Source of the DNA: Erythrobacter sp.
Lineage (GTDB): Bacteria; Pseudomonadota; Alphaproteobacteria; Sphingomonadales; Sphingomonadaceae
Assembly: GCA_027311945.1 (NCBI GenBank)
Contig: DAICXZ010000022.1
Span: 1 to 64,000 of the forward strand
Length of the DNA: 64,000 bases
Direction of reading: 5' to 3'
This document shows, piece by piece, positions 53,866-63,410 of the stretch. The translations under genes and the position numbers were made by a program. A model generated the notes under the pieces. The model worked only from the letters and a program-made list of their open reading frames with translations. It ran no database searches and was not told the origin of the DNA. Each line of letters opens with the position of its first letter. Positions within the stretch are counted from its first letter, which is position 1.

Positions 53866-55287
53866 ATGTGTGGTGCGGGTTTGCTGAAACTCGCATATGT
53901 CGCGCTATCAGCCATTGGCAAAGTTCCACCACACGTGCCCAACATTCCAGACTTTTACGCCTGCCTCTTCGAATCCTGCCACGATGCAATGGTGGCGAAG
54001 CAAATCGATGGCACCATCATCGGCTGGAACGCGGCTGCCGAGCGTCTGTTCGGCTATTCGGCTGGCGAAATGATCGGTCGTTCGACCCGGGATTTGCTGC
54101 CCGACGACCTCCTCGACGAGGAAGATAATATTCTCGCGCGCATCGGTCAGGGCGAGGTGGTCGGCCAGTTCCTGACCAAGCGGCTGCACAAGGACGGCAC
54201 GCTGCTGGATATTTCGGCCACGGTTTCACCGGTTTGCGACAGCCAGGGCAAGATCGTCGGTGTGAGCAAGATCGCGCGCAATGCCGGGCCTTATCTCGAA
54301 AACCAGCGCCGCATTCGCGAGGCCGACTTGCGCTTCCGTATGATGGCCGACAGCATCAGCCAGCTGGCGTGGATGGCGAACCCGGATGGCAACATCTTCT
54401 GGTACAACCAGCGCTGGTACGATTACACCGGCACAGATTTCGATACCATGCAGGGGTTCGGCTGGCAGACGGTTCATCATCCCGATCATGTCGAGCGGGT
54501 GACAGCACGCTATCGTGAGAGTCTCGCGGCCAAGGAACGCTGGGAAGATACCTTCCCCCTGCGCGGCAAGGACGGGCAATACCGCTGGTATCTGTCGCGC
54601 GCGCTGCCCGTGCGCGGCGAGGATGGCGAGGTGCTCTACTGGTTCGGCACCAATACCGACATCACCGAACAGCGCGAGCAGGCCGAGCAGATCCGCGTGC
54701 TGCTGATGGAAGTGAACCACCGCTCGAAGAACATGCTGGCGATCGTCCAGGCGCTGGCCCGCCGCACCGCGCCCGACGATGTCGGCTTCGTTGCCCGGTT
54801 CGAAGAGCGGGTGCGCTCGCTGGCAGTCAACCAGGACATCCTCGTTCGGCGCGAATGGCGCGATGTGCCGGTGCTCGAACTGGTGCAGCAGCAACTGCGC
54901 TTCGTGGAGACGGCCCCCGGCGGCCTGATGCTCGAAGGTCCGACCGTCTCGCTCAAACCGCGCGCGGCCGAAGTGATCGGCATGGCCTTGCACGAGCTGG
55001 CGACCAATTCGCTGAAGCACGGCGCGCTTTCGTGCGACGGCGGCAAGGTCACAATCGGGTGGGACATGCGCGGTGCAGGTAATGACGGCCCTGCGGGGTT
55101 CTCCATGTTCTGGCGTGAGGAGGGCGGCCCCCCTGTGGCCGCTCCGCAGCGAACCGGTTTTGGCACCAGCCTGATCAGCGACATCCCGAAACGCTCGCTT
55201 TCGGCAGAGGTTACGCTCGAATACCCGCGTGAAGGCGTGCGCTGGGACCTTTCCTGCGGGCCGGAAGTGATCGTCGGGCAGGGCTGA
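53866..55287 (+). CDS. PAS-domain HWE-family sensor histidine kinase
   Basis: A 473-residue soluble kinase with no membrane helix. PAS 1 spans about residues 30-145 (KQIDGTIIGWNAAAERLFGY) and PAS 2 about 160-275 (MANPDGNIFWYNQRWYDYTG, RWYLSRALPVRGEDGEVLYW). The HWE phosphoacceptor is in LLMEVNHRSKNMLAIVQALA, the N box ALHELATNSLKHGAL and the WRE in FWREEGGP; the tail VEFLVNAY is absent. Such kinases act in light, redox or general stress signalling. The ATG at 53866 is only one of several; the gene follows metZ by 16 bases. Confidence 0.92.
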   Translation: MCGAGLLKLAYVALSAIGKVPPHVPNIPDFYACLFESCHDAMVAKQIDGTIIGWNAAAERLFGYSAGEMIGRSTRDLLPDDLLDEEDNILARIGQGEVVGQFLTKRLHKDGTLLDISATVSPVCDSQGKIVGVSKIARNAGPYLENQRRIREADLRFRMMADSISQLAWMANPDGNIFWYNQRWYDYTGTDFDTMQGFGWQTVHHPDHVERVTARYRESLAAKERWEDTFPLRGKDGQYRWYLSRALPVRGEDGEVLYWFGTNTDITEQREQAEQIRVLLMEVNHRSKNMLAIVQALARRTAPDDVGFVARFEERVRSLAVNQDILVRREWRDVPVLELVQQQLRFVETAPGGLMLEGPTVSLKPRAAEVIGMALHELATNSLKHGALSCDGGKVTIGWDMRGAGNDGPAGFSMFWREEGGPPVAAPQRTGFGTSLISDIPKRSLSAEVTLEYPREGVRWDLSCGPEVIVGQG

Positions 55288-55359
55288 GGCCTTGTGCGCG
55301 CGCAACATTGGTGGCGAAGCTCTTGCTCCCTGCGGCAAAGCCGTTAGGCTGCGCGCACG

Positions 55360-55776
55360 ATGACCGATGCCATGCTCCACTCGCTGTTCCAGCATGCCGC
55401 CACCACCAACGGCGTGACCGTACGCGTGGCGGTCAGCTTCATGCCCGAGCAATCGCGGGTGGAAGCTGCGCGCTGGTTCTGGGTCTATCACATCCGCATC
55501 GAGAACCACCGCGAGGAGACGATCAAGCTGCGCACCCGCCACTGGCGCATTTCCGACGCTGACGGAATGGTCAACGTGGTCGATGGCGAGGGTGTGGTCG
55601 GCGAGACGCCCGTGCTCGCACCGGGGCAGACGCACGACTATGTCTCTGGCTGCGAACTGAGCACGCGCCATGGCGCGATGGAGGGACACTATGCCTTCAC
55701 CCATGCCGATGGCTCGCTGTTCGAGGTCGCTATCCCGCATTTCGTGCTCGAAGCGCCGGCCGAAAGCGCGCACTAG
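55360..55776 (+). CDS. apaG: ApaG protein
   Basis: A 138-residue protein with the ApaG fold: FWVYHIRIENHREETIKLRT, RHWRISDADGMVNVVDGEGV and LSTRHGAMEGHYAFTHADGS contain the conserved residues. ApaG belongs to a family with roles in Co2+ resistance or Mg2+ efflux, and binds pyrophosphate in some species. Length is usual. Confidence 0.94.
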   Translation: MTDAMLHSLFQHAATTNGVTVRVAVSFMPEQSRVEAARWFWVYHIRIENHREETIKLRTRHWRISDADGMVNVVDGEGVVGETPVLAPGQTHDYVSGCELSTRHGAMEGHYAFTHADGSLFEVAIPHFVLEAPAESAH

Positions 55777-55824
55777 AAGGCTTGCCCGGCCGCACTCAGC
55801 GGCATAGACCGCCTGCCCGAGACA

Positions 55825-56613
55825 ATGAAACGCACGCACCTGCCCCTGAACGCCCTGCGCGTATTCGATGCCGCCGCGCGGCACCTCAGCTTCACCCGCG
55901 CTGCCGATGAGCTGGCGGTGACGCCTGCCGCCGTCGGCCAGCAGATCCGCGCGCTGGAAGACGTGCTCGGCGTGGTGCTGTTCCGCCGCACCAGCAAGGG
56001 GCTCGAACTGACCGAGGAGGCGCAGGCCGGGCTCGAACCCTTGCGCGAAGGCTTCCTCCGGTTCGAAGAAAGCGTCGAGGCGATGCAGGCCGGGCAGGGC
56101 TCGTCCACCTTCGCCATTGCCGCCCCGCGCGAGTTTTTCGCCCAGTGGCTGGCACCCCGGCTGGCTTCGTTCCGCGCCGCCAACCCTGAGGTGCGTTTTG
56201 CGCTGGCGGGCGACGAACATGCCGATTTCACCGAGGCCAACCTCGATCTGGCGATCCGGCTGGTGGAAGGGCCGGGCGAACTGGAGGGCATCCAGCTTGC
56301 TCCGGGCGAGCGGGTGGCGGTGGCCGCGCCGGGCGGGCAGGAAGGCTGGATCAGCTGGCCCGGCTTCGAACCGGAAGACGATGCGCGCGTGGTGCTCCAG
56401 GCTGGTAATGCCGGGCAGGCGCTGTCGGCGGCGCTGGCGGGCATGGGCGCGGCGCTGATGCCGCTGCCGCTGGTGGCCGAGACGCTGGCGAGCGGCGCGC
56501 TCGTGGCGCAGGGTAAGGCGCAGAGCTGTCGCCGGGCGTTCTGGCTGGTCGCTCCGCGTCCGCAATGGCGGCAGAAAAAAGTGCGCGCACTGGTCGAGCA
56601 CCTCACCGCCTGA
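55825..56613 (+). CDS. LysR-family regulator (GcvA-like)
   Basis: A 262-residue regulator. The HTH reads PLNALRVFDAAARHLSFTRA and LFRRTSKGLELTEEAQAGLE; the effector domain begins with TFAIAAPREFFAQWLAPRLA. It is shorter than the usual 300 residues, with a compact second half. The target is unknown: neighbours are apaG and the PPC-like gene downstream. Confidence 0.9.
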   Translation: MKRTHLPLNALRVFDAAARHLSFTRAADELAVTPAAVGQQIRALEDVLGVVLFRRTSKGLELTEEAQAGLEPLREGFLRFEESVEAMQAGQGSSTFAIAAPREFFAQWLAPRLASFRAANPEVRFALAGDEHADFTEANLDLAIRLVEGPGELEGIQLAPGERVAVAAPGGQEGWISWPGFEPEDDARVVLQAGNAGQALSAALAGMGAALMPLPLVAETLASGALVAQGKAQSCRRAFWLVAPRPQWRQKKVRALVEHLTA

Positions 56614-56705
56614 CTCCGCAGAAGTCCTCAGGGTTTCAATTGCCAGCAAGGTGGCGGTTGCTTAAGGCAATCTCCCGAATTGCGCCGGATAATGGAGACA
56701 ATACG

Positions 56706-58022
56706 ATGCGTGCAGGTTTTGTCATGGCGGCACTGCTCGCCAGCGCGGCGATAATCATGCCGGCCGCGGCGCAAGAAGCGCGCAATCTCGATCAGGAACA
56801 GAGCGACAGCCGCGTCTTCAACGGTGCCTATGATGGCAAGCCGGTATTGTTCGAACTTTCCGTTCCGTCTGGCGAGTCGCTGCGTGTCGACGTTATCTCC
56901 GATGGTGATTTCGATCCTGTTTTGCGCATTTACAACGCCGAGACCGGCGATCTGATCGTCGAGAACGACGATGGCGGCGAAGGCCTCAATTCGCGCGCGA
57001 TTGTCTCTGCCGATGAGGCCATGCGCCTGCGCATCGAGGTCAACGCCTTCTCGGCTGAAGAGGCCGCAGAACAGGTGGTGGAAGCGGTTGTGGGCGATGA
57101 GGTCGTCGAACCTGGCGATGGCGGCTTTGTTGCTCCGCGCAGTTTCGATCTCAAGCTGACCTCGCTCGATTACGAAGCGCAAAGTGTGCGCGAGGTTGGC
57201 TGGAATGCAGAGGAAAAAGGCCAGATCTTCGGCGGCGAAGAGCACCTGTTCACCTTCACCGGCGAGGAAGGCCTGCTGCTCGAAGTGGCGATGGTGGCCG
57301 ATACCGACATCGGCAACGAACTCGATCCCTATCTCGCACTGCGCGATGCCAGCGGCCAGACCGTGGCCGAGAATGACGATGGCGGCACCGATCTCAATGC
57401 GCTGCTCCGCTATGTCATGACGAGTGACGAGACCTACACCATCGTCGCCACCGGCCTCAGCGACAGCGTCGGCGGCTATAGCCTGCGCGTCGGGCCGCGG
57501 CGCGAACCGGTGGTTCAGGCACCGCTGCAGGTGGTGGGCATCGACGACACTGCGACCGGGCGCGTTGGCGCAGGTTATGAGAATGGCGATCTGGACCCCG
57601 CTTCGATCCTCTACGAGCTGTCGGACAGCGCGCTGGCCGCGATTCGCAGTGATGGCTCTGGCGGAATCACCGTGCGGATGACGAAGGCGGTAAGCGACGA
57701 TCCCGATTTCGCCAATGGGCTCGATCCGTACCTCGAACTGGGCTTTGAAACCCCGCTGGGCTTTGCCGTGGTGCAGACCGACGATGATGGCGCGGGTGAC
57801 CTCAACGCCATGATTCCGGTCGACCTGTCGGTGCTCGCTGCCAGCGCAGAGCTGCTCGACGCATTGCGGATCAGGGTCAGCGGTTTCGGCGAGTCGGCGG
57901 GTGAATATGTGCTCACCGTTTCCGAAGGCCTCGATCCGGTCGAGGCCGAGTACGAGGACTATGTAGAAAGCTCGCTCGTACCCGGCGCCGCACCGGCCAT
58001 CGCGGTGTCCCTCGACAAGTAG
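56706..58022 (+). CDS. Exported protein with three PPC-like repeats
   Basis: A 438-residue secreted protein with signal peptide FVMAALLASAAIIMPAAAQE. Three repeats share FDPVLRIYNAETGDLIVEND, LDPYLALRDASGQTVAENDD and LDPYLELGFETPLGFAVVQT, each followed by a D/G-rich turn, as in bacterial pre-peptidase C-terminal domains, which often bind calcium. No catalytic domain is present, so it may be a binding or surface protein. GGAGA precedes ATG 56706. Confidence 0.8.
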   Translation: MRAGFVMAALLASAAIIMPAAAQEARNLDQEQSDSRVFNGAYDGKPVLFELSVPSGESLRVDVISDGDFDPVLRIYNAETGDLIVENDDGGEGLNSRAIVSADEAMRLRIEVNAFSAEEAAEQVVEAVVGDEVVEPGDGGFVAPRSFDLKLTSLDYEAQSVREVGWNAEEKGQIFGGEEHLFTFTGEEGLLLEVAMVADTDIGNELDPYLALRDASGQTVAENDDGGTDLNALLRYVMTSDETYTIVATGLSDSVGGYSLRVGPRREPVVQAPLQVVGIDDTATGRVGAGYENGDLDPASILYELSDSALAAIRSDGSGGITVRMTKAVSDDPDFANGLDPYLELGFETPLGFAVVQTDDDGAGDLNAMIPVDLSVLAASAELLDALRIRVSGFGESAGEYVLTVSEGLDPVEAEYEDYVESSLVPGAAPAIAVSLDK

Positions 58023-58497
58023 GGCACAGGTGCTGAGCCGGCAGCAGCAGAGCGCTTTCCGGCTGGTCAATGTCCGAAGGTTCCACCTCTGGTGGGCAGG
58101 GGCGGGCTAGTCACGAGCAGCAGGCTGCATGGCCCCATCGCGAAGCAATGCAAGGCCGTGGATCTGCTCTGTCCTCGGTGGTTGCATCATGGATCGCGCC
58201 AGCAGGTGCCGCGATCACGCTCGCAACCTACAGACATTTTCTGAATGCAGTTCACCTGGCTTGTCGGCTTTCGGAACGGTGTAGCGCGATCGAATGCGGT
58301 TTTTCCGATGCGAAACAACCGCTTGCGGCCTTGGCCAAATCGGTTGGTGAAGATAATTTCTTCTTTGCAAATTGTAAAAACTTGTGAAGCATGATATTGA
58401 AAGTGCAGGTAGTTGAATTATGCAAGTGACTGACGCGTATGATAATAAGCACAAGCCGGCCGTGAGGGCTCCTGACGGCCGGGGGGAGAGTGAAACA
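58023..58497. other. Intergenic stretch
   Basis: About 470 bases with no convincing gene. An ATG at 58420 could lengthen the next protein by 26 unconserved residues. The centre is AT-rich and is probably the promoter region of the LuxR-like gene. Confidence 0.5.
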
Positions 58498-58824
58498 ATG
58501 CCGGACGATGATACCCAGCAGGAAAGCTGGGGTTTTGCACGGGGCGATGATGACCCGGCGAGCGACCTGGAAGCCGTAACCGACGAGGCCCTCGAGCGAG
58601 TGCGCGGGCTCAGTCCGCAATCGCGCCACCTTCTCGACCTTGTACTGGATGGATGCGGCATGGCGGACATTGCCGCAAAAATGAGCCTTTCAGCCGATGG
58701 GGCCGAAGAAAGACGGGCAGCGCTGCTTGCCGAACTCGGTGTTCCGTCGCTTACCGACGCGATCCGGATCGGGATTTGTGCGGAGTATCATCAGTCAAAG
58801 GATAGGTTTGTATCGCCTGATTGA
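58498..58824 (+). CDS. LuxR-type HTH protein
   Basis: A 108-residue protein. The C-terminal 60 residues (LSPQSRHLLDLVLDGCGMAD, MSLSADGAEERRAALLAELG) form a LuxR/GerE-type helix-turn-helix; the N-terminal part is acidic and unstructured, with no receiver domain. ATG at 58498 has GGGGGGAGAG at ideal spacing. Its 3' end overlaps the convergent gene at 58751-59251 by 74 bases. Confidence 0.75.
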   Translation: MPDDDTQQESWGFARGDDDPASDLEAVTDEALERVRGLSPQSRHLLDLVLDGCGMADIAAKMSLSADGAEERRAALLAELGVPSLTDAIRIGICAEYHQSKDRFVSPD

Positions 58825-59251
58825 GCTCATACTCCATGATCAGGCATTCCATGATTGCCGAGAGCAGGGCTTGAGCGGCCGTCGAGGCCACGGCCTTGCC
58901 GATCGCGCCACCCCGGAACAGGCGAACACTGACCATAGCCCCCTTGTTGCTGCGATGAATTTCCAGCTCTGGGCTTGAACCGAGCAGCAGCGTCGCTGCA
59001 CAGTCGAACTGGTGGGCGCTGAGCAGGGCTTCCAGGCAGGCTTCGGTGTCGCCGTTCAGGGTTTTGATCTGGAAGGCCTTGGGTGCCAGAAGGCACAGGT
59101 GGTAGGCCAGCCGCAGGATACGCTCGAGAGAGCCTTTATCCAGCCCTTCGTCGCTCAGCGAAGTGGCGACCGTTTGCACCCTGCTGATCCAGATCTCTGG
59201 CAGCAAAGGTTCCACACCCTCGACATCGCAGCTGTCCATCCGCCGCCCCAT
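58751..59251 (-). CDS. Hypothetical helical protein
   Basis: A 166-residue protein without a recognised family. It is mostly helical (LERILRLAYHLCLLAPKAFQ; ACLEALLSAHQFDCAATLLL) with a small hydrophobic segment (AVASTAAQALLSAIMECLIM). Coding signs (GC-rich third positions, no stops) favour it over the opposite frame outside the overlap. The start could be 59251 or 59239. It overlaps the convergent LuxR-like gene, so transcripts may interfere. Confidence 0.55.
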   Translation of the reverse strand: MGRRMDSCDVEGVEPLLPEIWISRVQTVATSLSDEGLDKGSLERILRLAYHLCLLAPKAFQIKTLNGDTEACLEALLSAHQFDCAATLLLGSSPELEIHRSNKGAMVSVRLFRGGAIGKAVASTAAQALLSAIMECLIMEYELNQAIQTYPLTDDTPHKSRSGSRR

Positions 59252-59472
59252 CCCTTGTTGTCATCTGTCGCCCGAATGTCGCCAAAGGCGCACCTTTCGC
59301 GAACCGCGTCCGGGGGTGCGCTTACGTCAAAAACTGCTATTTTTCTGTTCTGTCGCGAAAACAACGCGTTCACCACAGAAGCTCATGACGCGCGCTTCGC
59401 TATGACGAAGCACAAGGCGTTGCAAGAGATTTCGCAGGGGGGAGTAGAAACTATTGCTCCTTGTTAGCTTTA

Positions 59473-60684
59473 TCAGTCGCCGCGAGCAGGCCTTGGCCCG
59501 GTGCCGGGGTCGTGGTCGAAAGGCTGGGCGAAGCGGCTGCGGTCATCGTTTTCGGCGGTGACAGCCTCTTCCTCGCCTGCTGCAATGCGGGCCTGCTGGG
59601 CACGGCTCGCGCTGATGTAGTCGCGCGGCATGTAGTTGCCCTCGTGACAGGCATATTCGAAGAACTGGTAGTCCTCGTCGCGACTCCACGAGAGGCGAGT
59701 GGTCCATGGCTGGGTGTACACCTCGGGGTCTGAGTAGGTCAGTTCGTGGACGATCTCGTCGGGCCCGACCATGGTCAGCCGCTCGACCGTCATCGCTTGG
59801 TCGCTCATCGGCACGGTGTTGAAAGCGGGCACGGTGGTGGTGCCGGTAAACTGCGTCGCCATGTTGAGCGGGCTGGCCGAGCGTTCATAGGAATCGCGCG
59901 TGGCGCTGTCGCCCGAGACGATGTTGGTGGTCTCGATCACCAGCGTCCTGCCTTCCCACCAGCCGCGCGAATTGCCCATCCACGCCTCGACAGGCTTGTC
60001 CCACCGTGCCGCCTGCGCCGCTTCCTTGCTGTCGTAGATCTTCACCACCCGTGTGCCGAGCATCTCCAGCACGATGGTCATCACGCCGGGGCTCTGGAAG
60101 ATGCGGATGCCGTTGTTGTAGCGGAACGGGTACATCGAAGCCGGAAACCCGCGCGAAACGCAGCGGTCCCAGCTGTCGAAGTCGCTCACCCAGTCGTAGC
60201 CCTGACCCGGCACCCAGCCAGAGCGGCCTTCCTTGAACAGCGCCATCGCCTGCGGAGTGAGCGCGGGCAGCTGGCCATCGGCGGGGCTGACCAGCATCGC
60301 GGTGCGCTTGCCGAAGCTGGTCGACTGGAACCACGCTTCCAGCCCCTCTGTGCCCGCAGTGCCGATGCCGGTTTCGGTCGCCTCGGCGAAGTTGCCGTCG
60401 TTCCCGCGCGCGGCGGCGAGGCGGCGTTCGAACTCCTCGTCGTTCACCCACTGGCGCATCCCGTAGGCGGCGGGGCGCTGGAACAGGATATAGCCAGTGT
60501 TGATATTCTCAATCGGCCAGGTGCCGGTGAAATCATAGTCGCCCCATGATGTCTTCGCCGGTTCGTAGTCGGTGGGGACGGCCGGCAGCTCGGTGAGGTC
60601 GGCGGGCCGCTCCTGCGCCGCGGCGGGAACGGTGAGCGCAAGTGCGGACGCGGCACACAGGACGGCGGCAAGGCGGCTGATCAT
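59473..60684 (-). CDS. Exported protein of unknown function
   Basis: A 403-residue product with signal peptide MISRLAAVLCAASALALTVP. No known domain. The mature part has GDYDFTGTWPIENINTGYIL and repeated WxxG/aromatic-rich segments (DSWDRCVSRGFPASMYPFRY, NSRGWWEGRTLVIETTNIVS). GDxxFTGTW and WWEGRTLVIETTN are also seen in many sphingomonad and caulobacter exported proteins of undefined role. RBS GGGGAGAG precedes the ATG. Confidence 0.8.
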   Translation of the reverse strand: MISRLAAVLCAASALALTVPAAAQERPADLTELPAVPTDYEPAKTSWGDYDFTGTWPIENINTGYILFQRPAAYGMRQWVNDEEFERRLAAARGNDGNFAEATETGIGTAGTEGLEAWFQSTSFGKRTAMLVSPADGQLPALTPQAMALFKEGRSGWVPGQGYDWVSDFDSWDRCVSRGFPASMYPFRYNNGIRIFQSPGVMTIVLEMLGTRVVKIYDSKEAAQAARWDKPVEAWMGNSRGWWEGRTLVIETTNIVSGDSATRDSYERSASPLNMATQFTGTTTVPAFNTVPMSDQAMTVERLTMVGPDEIVHELTYSDPEVYTQPWTTRLSWSRDEDYQFFEYACHEGNYMPRDYISASRAQQARIAAGEEEAVTAENDDRSRFAQPFDHDPGTGPRPARGD

Positions 60685-60855
60685 TCGATACTCTCCCCAG
60701 AGGCTTGCCGGCTGTTGCGCCAGGCACAAATTGATTTTGTCCATTTCTAGTGGCGTTTGTCCGGCGCGGCAATGTTTGTTTCGCCTTAGGCGTCGGGCAG
60801 CGAGTTGCGCTCTGCTGCGGTCGGCCTTGCGGTCGCCCGAGACGACCGGTGTTTC

Positions 60856-61539
60856 TCACTCGGCATCCTTGCGAGCCTCAGCTTCCGTGGCGCGCAGCGC
60901 ATCGACCTCGGCGGCGATCAGGTCGACCAGCGCGCCGCGGTTTCGCTCGGCCTGTTGCATGAGGTCGGTCAGCACCTCGGCGCGGATGCGTTCGTAGACC
61001 GCGTTGCCGGGGCGCAGGTGCGCGGAGTATTTCTCCGGCCGCCGGTTCTTCAGGAAAAACATCACGAGGTTCTCGTTATGCTTCGCACCGTGGACGACGA
61101 TGTCGCCATTGGCGAGCACATGCTCGTGTGGCACGCCCTTGATCGCACGCTCCATGGCGGCAGCCTCGATCCGGTCGACCCCGCGATCGACGGCGGCTTC
61201 CCAGGCGGCGGCAAAGCCTTCGGCGCCGGGCTGCTGGCGCAGCTTGTAAAGCGCCTCGAGCGAGACCCCGATATGCATGGCCGCGCGGGCGACGATCCCG
61301 GTGGCGGCGAGCATGGCGATGAAGTCGCGCTGTTTTTCGGGTGTGATTGAGTTCCGGCGCGGCTGCTTGTGAAGATAGGGCACAAAGTCGAGCAGCGGAT
61401 CGTCCGGCGCGGGGAGCGGGCCGGGGGCGGTCATATAGCTGGTGCCCTGACGCGGCGTAGCCCGCTGGTGGCCGTTGGGCGCGGGAGCGTCAGGGGCAAA
61501 CGGCTGCGAGCGAGCGGGCTTTTTCGGAGACTCGGACAT
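60856..61539 (-). CDS. Terminase-small-subunit-like HTH protein
   Basis: A 227-residue protein. After a 65-residue disordered, Pro-rich start comes NSITPEKQRDFIAMLAATGI and ARAAMHIGVSLEALYKLRQQ, a helix-turn-helix of the type used by phage terminase small subunits, then a helical part (EAAMERAIKGVPHEHVLANG). No other phage genes lie nearby. Its 5' end and upstream sequence are duplicated at 63411-63640. It is 77 bases from the sulfotransferase gene on the same strand. Confidence 0.65.
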   Translation of the reverse strand: MSESPKKPARSQPFAPDAPAPNGHQRATPRQGTSYMTAPGPLPAPDDPLLDFVPYLHKQPRRNSITPEKQRDFIAMLAATGIVARAAMHIGVSLEALYKLRQQPGAEGFAAAWEAAVDRGVDRIEAAAMERAIKGVPHEHVLANGDIVVHGAKHNENLVMFFLKNRRPEKYSAHLRPGNAVYERIRAEVLTDLMQQAERNRGALVDLIAAEVDALRATEAEARKDAE

Positions 61540-61616
61540 CTGCCAGTGTGGAGCAGATGTGGCGGAGTGTAGGAAAGGCCTGTTTCAAACAATCAGCTTC
61601 GGGCCACTCATCGCAG

Positions 61617-63089
61617 TCAGGAATTGTCCGCCAGGTTCTCGGCGAGTTCCTGCAACCTTGGCGCGTCCACTTCGCCAACCAGTGCAAGGGCAACCGAGCC
61701 CTCTTCCCAGTACGCCACCGTCATGCCGTGGTTCACTTCGGTGGCAGGGAGTTCGCTGATCGAGGTTTCCTCCTCCGCAGCGAAGAGCGATATCTGTTCG
61801 TCTTCTTCCGTCACCACGCTCATCACCACCGAGGTGCCGAGATCGGACGGATAGAGCTGGGTATCGGTCACGGTCCACTCCCCAGGGAGTTCGGGAAGCA
61901 CGACCCCCGTGGCATCGAGAATCTCCTGGCGGTCGACGGCGCCGTTCTGAACTTGCGATGCCATTTTGGCGCGTGCCTTGCTTGCTTCGTAAGCTTCCTG
62001 CGCTTCATCAACCAGAGACGATGCGCTGGCAGGATGGGAAACGCCGATTTCAGCCTCATTCGCGATCCAGCCCGAAGCGAATACCGCAAGGATAGCGGCA
62101 GCCTTGGCCCACCGATTGCGCGAGCGGTTGTCGTTCGCGGCAGAGGTTGCCTGCACCCTGGCCGGTTCAGCAGCCGCTTGCTCGCTCGCGGATTGAGCCG
62201 ACCAGTTCTCGCTGTAATAACGGGCAAAAAACGGGTCGAGATTGCGGTCGATGTAGTCGTCGACAAAGGCGATGTCTTCCGCCGTCAGATAATCGACGTA
62301 GCCACCGACCTTTCCGCGGCGAACCTTGAAGCTTTCCGGATTGTTCGGATCGGCAGGGCGAAGGCGCTCGTGCTTGAAGCTGTCCTGCAACTCAGCCTTG
62401 CGCATGTTGCGGAACGAGCCCTTTTCGACAATCTCATCGACCAGTTCGGCGCTCGGATCGGGCAGGCCGAAGAACTTGGCAGAATCCCGGATCACCTTTC
62501 GCGGATCGCTCTGCATATCCTCGTAGGTGATCCAGAGAAAGTCGCGCGGCACGGACCGCGCCTGCGCCCAGGCGTTGTAAAACGCCACGATGGCATCGAT
62601 GCTGCCCTTCTCACAACGCAGATAGGTCGAGATGTCGCAATCGATCACCTTCATCCTGTTCTTGGCGTCAAAGTAGTAGGAAACCAGAACGTCGCGAGGG
62701 TCGCGGGTGAGCAGCAGCACCTTCTTTCTGCGATAGAACGACTTGTTCCACTCGACATCGCGCCCGAACTTCAGATTGGGATAATCATCGTGCGTAAACC
62801 CGATGTTCGGGATGCCGGGCGAGAGCTTCCAGAAATGCTGAAGCTCCATGGGATTATCGACCTTGAGGCCGAACTGCGCACAGGCCATGCTCCCGAACAT
62901 GGTGCGAAACCATGTCCGACCGGACTTGGGATAGGAGAGGACATAGCCATCCCTCGCCCAGGCGCTCGCCGAACGGCGCATTGCCAGCAATATGCCCTTG
63001 TTCTTGATCGAGCGCGGCAGCAACACCTCACCTGCGGAAAAGGCGAAGTCCCGGAACATCGTGCGTAATGTCATCTGACTGATTCCCAA
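61617..63089 (-). CDS. Sulfotransferase fused to a membrane anti-sigma-like sensor domain
   Basis: A continuous 490-residue frame. Residues 45-290 form a PAPS-dependent sulfotransferase: PSB loop SYPKSGRTWFRTM (52-64), 3'-phosphate loop LTRDPRDVLVSYY (127-139) and the C-terminal RRGKVGGYVDYLT (257-269). A linker (295-325) leads to one membrane helix (RWAKAAAILAVFASGWIANE, 327-346). Residues 398-487 (VLPELPGEWTVTDTQL; VAYWEEGSVALALVGEVDA) resemble the periplasmic domain of the anti-sigma factor at 19245-20024. The sulfotransferase would stay cytoplasmic and the sensor periplasmic. The carbohydrate, lipid or peptide acceptor is unknown. I have not seen this arrangement described. Confidence 0.85.
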   Translation of the reverse strand: MGISQMTLRTMFRDFAFSAGEVLLPRSIKNKGILLAMRRSASAWARDGYVLSYPKSGRTWFRTMFGSMACAQFGLKVDNPMELQHFWKLSPGIPNIGFTHDDYPNLKFGRDVEWNKSFYRRKKVLLLTRDPRDVLVSYYFDAKNRMKVIDCDISTYLRCEKGSIDAIVAFYNAWAQARSVPRDFLWITYEDMQSDPRKVIRDSAKFFGLPDPSAELVDEIVEKGSFRNMRKAELQDSFKHERLRPADPNNPESFKVRRGKVGGYVDYLTAEDIAFVDDYIDRNLDPFFARYYSENWSAQSASEQAAAEPARVQATSAANDNRSRNRWAKAAAILAVFASGWIANEAEIGVSHPASASSLVDEAQEAYEASKARAKMASQVQNGAVDRQEILDATGVVLPELPGEWTVTDTQLYPSDLGTSVVMSVVTEEDEQISLFAAEEETSISELPATEVNHGMTVAYWEEGSVALALVGEVDAPRLQELAENLADNS

Positions 63090-63410
63090 TCCTGTTGAGC
63101 GATGGGCTGGCCGATGCCCCCGGCCATTTAAATCCTACGCTAATGTAGCGAAGGCCATACTCAGGAGGACCGGTTTGGCAAGCGGAGCCGGTGCCAAGTC
63201 GGCCTGATTGGTAGCTTGAAACGCTATCCGGTCACTGCCGGGGGCATGGGTTTGCAAAAGTGTGCCACTTAGAGACGTTTAGCGTAAAGTTCGTCGGCGG
63301 CCGAGTCTCGAAATTCCAACGTCCTTTTGTGCGATGATCGCCCGAAGCCGGCGTTGGTTTTGTTGCCAGGAGCTGCCGCCTTCTCCGGAAAATCGCCGCT
63401 GTTGGGGTGT
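63090..63410. other. Intergenic stretch
   Basis: About 320 bases upstream of the sulfotransferase gene. No likely gene. It has no obvious promoter motif that I trust; the right part leads into the duplicated sequence. Confidence 0.4.

Noticed and set aside
54226-56649. An 807-codon minus-strand frame
   Set aside because: It is antisense to the HWE kinase, apaG and the LysR gene, each supported by motifs. A single frame spanning three genes is an artefact of GC-rich DNA.
58070-58387. A 105-codon plus-strand frame
   Set aside because: Low-complexity start, no RBS, and coding features absent; treated as intergenic DNA.
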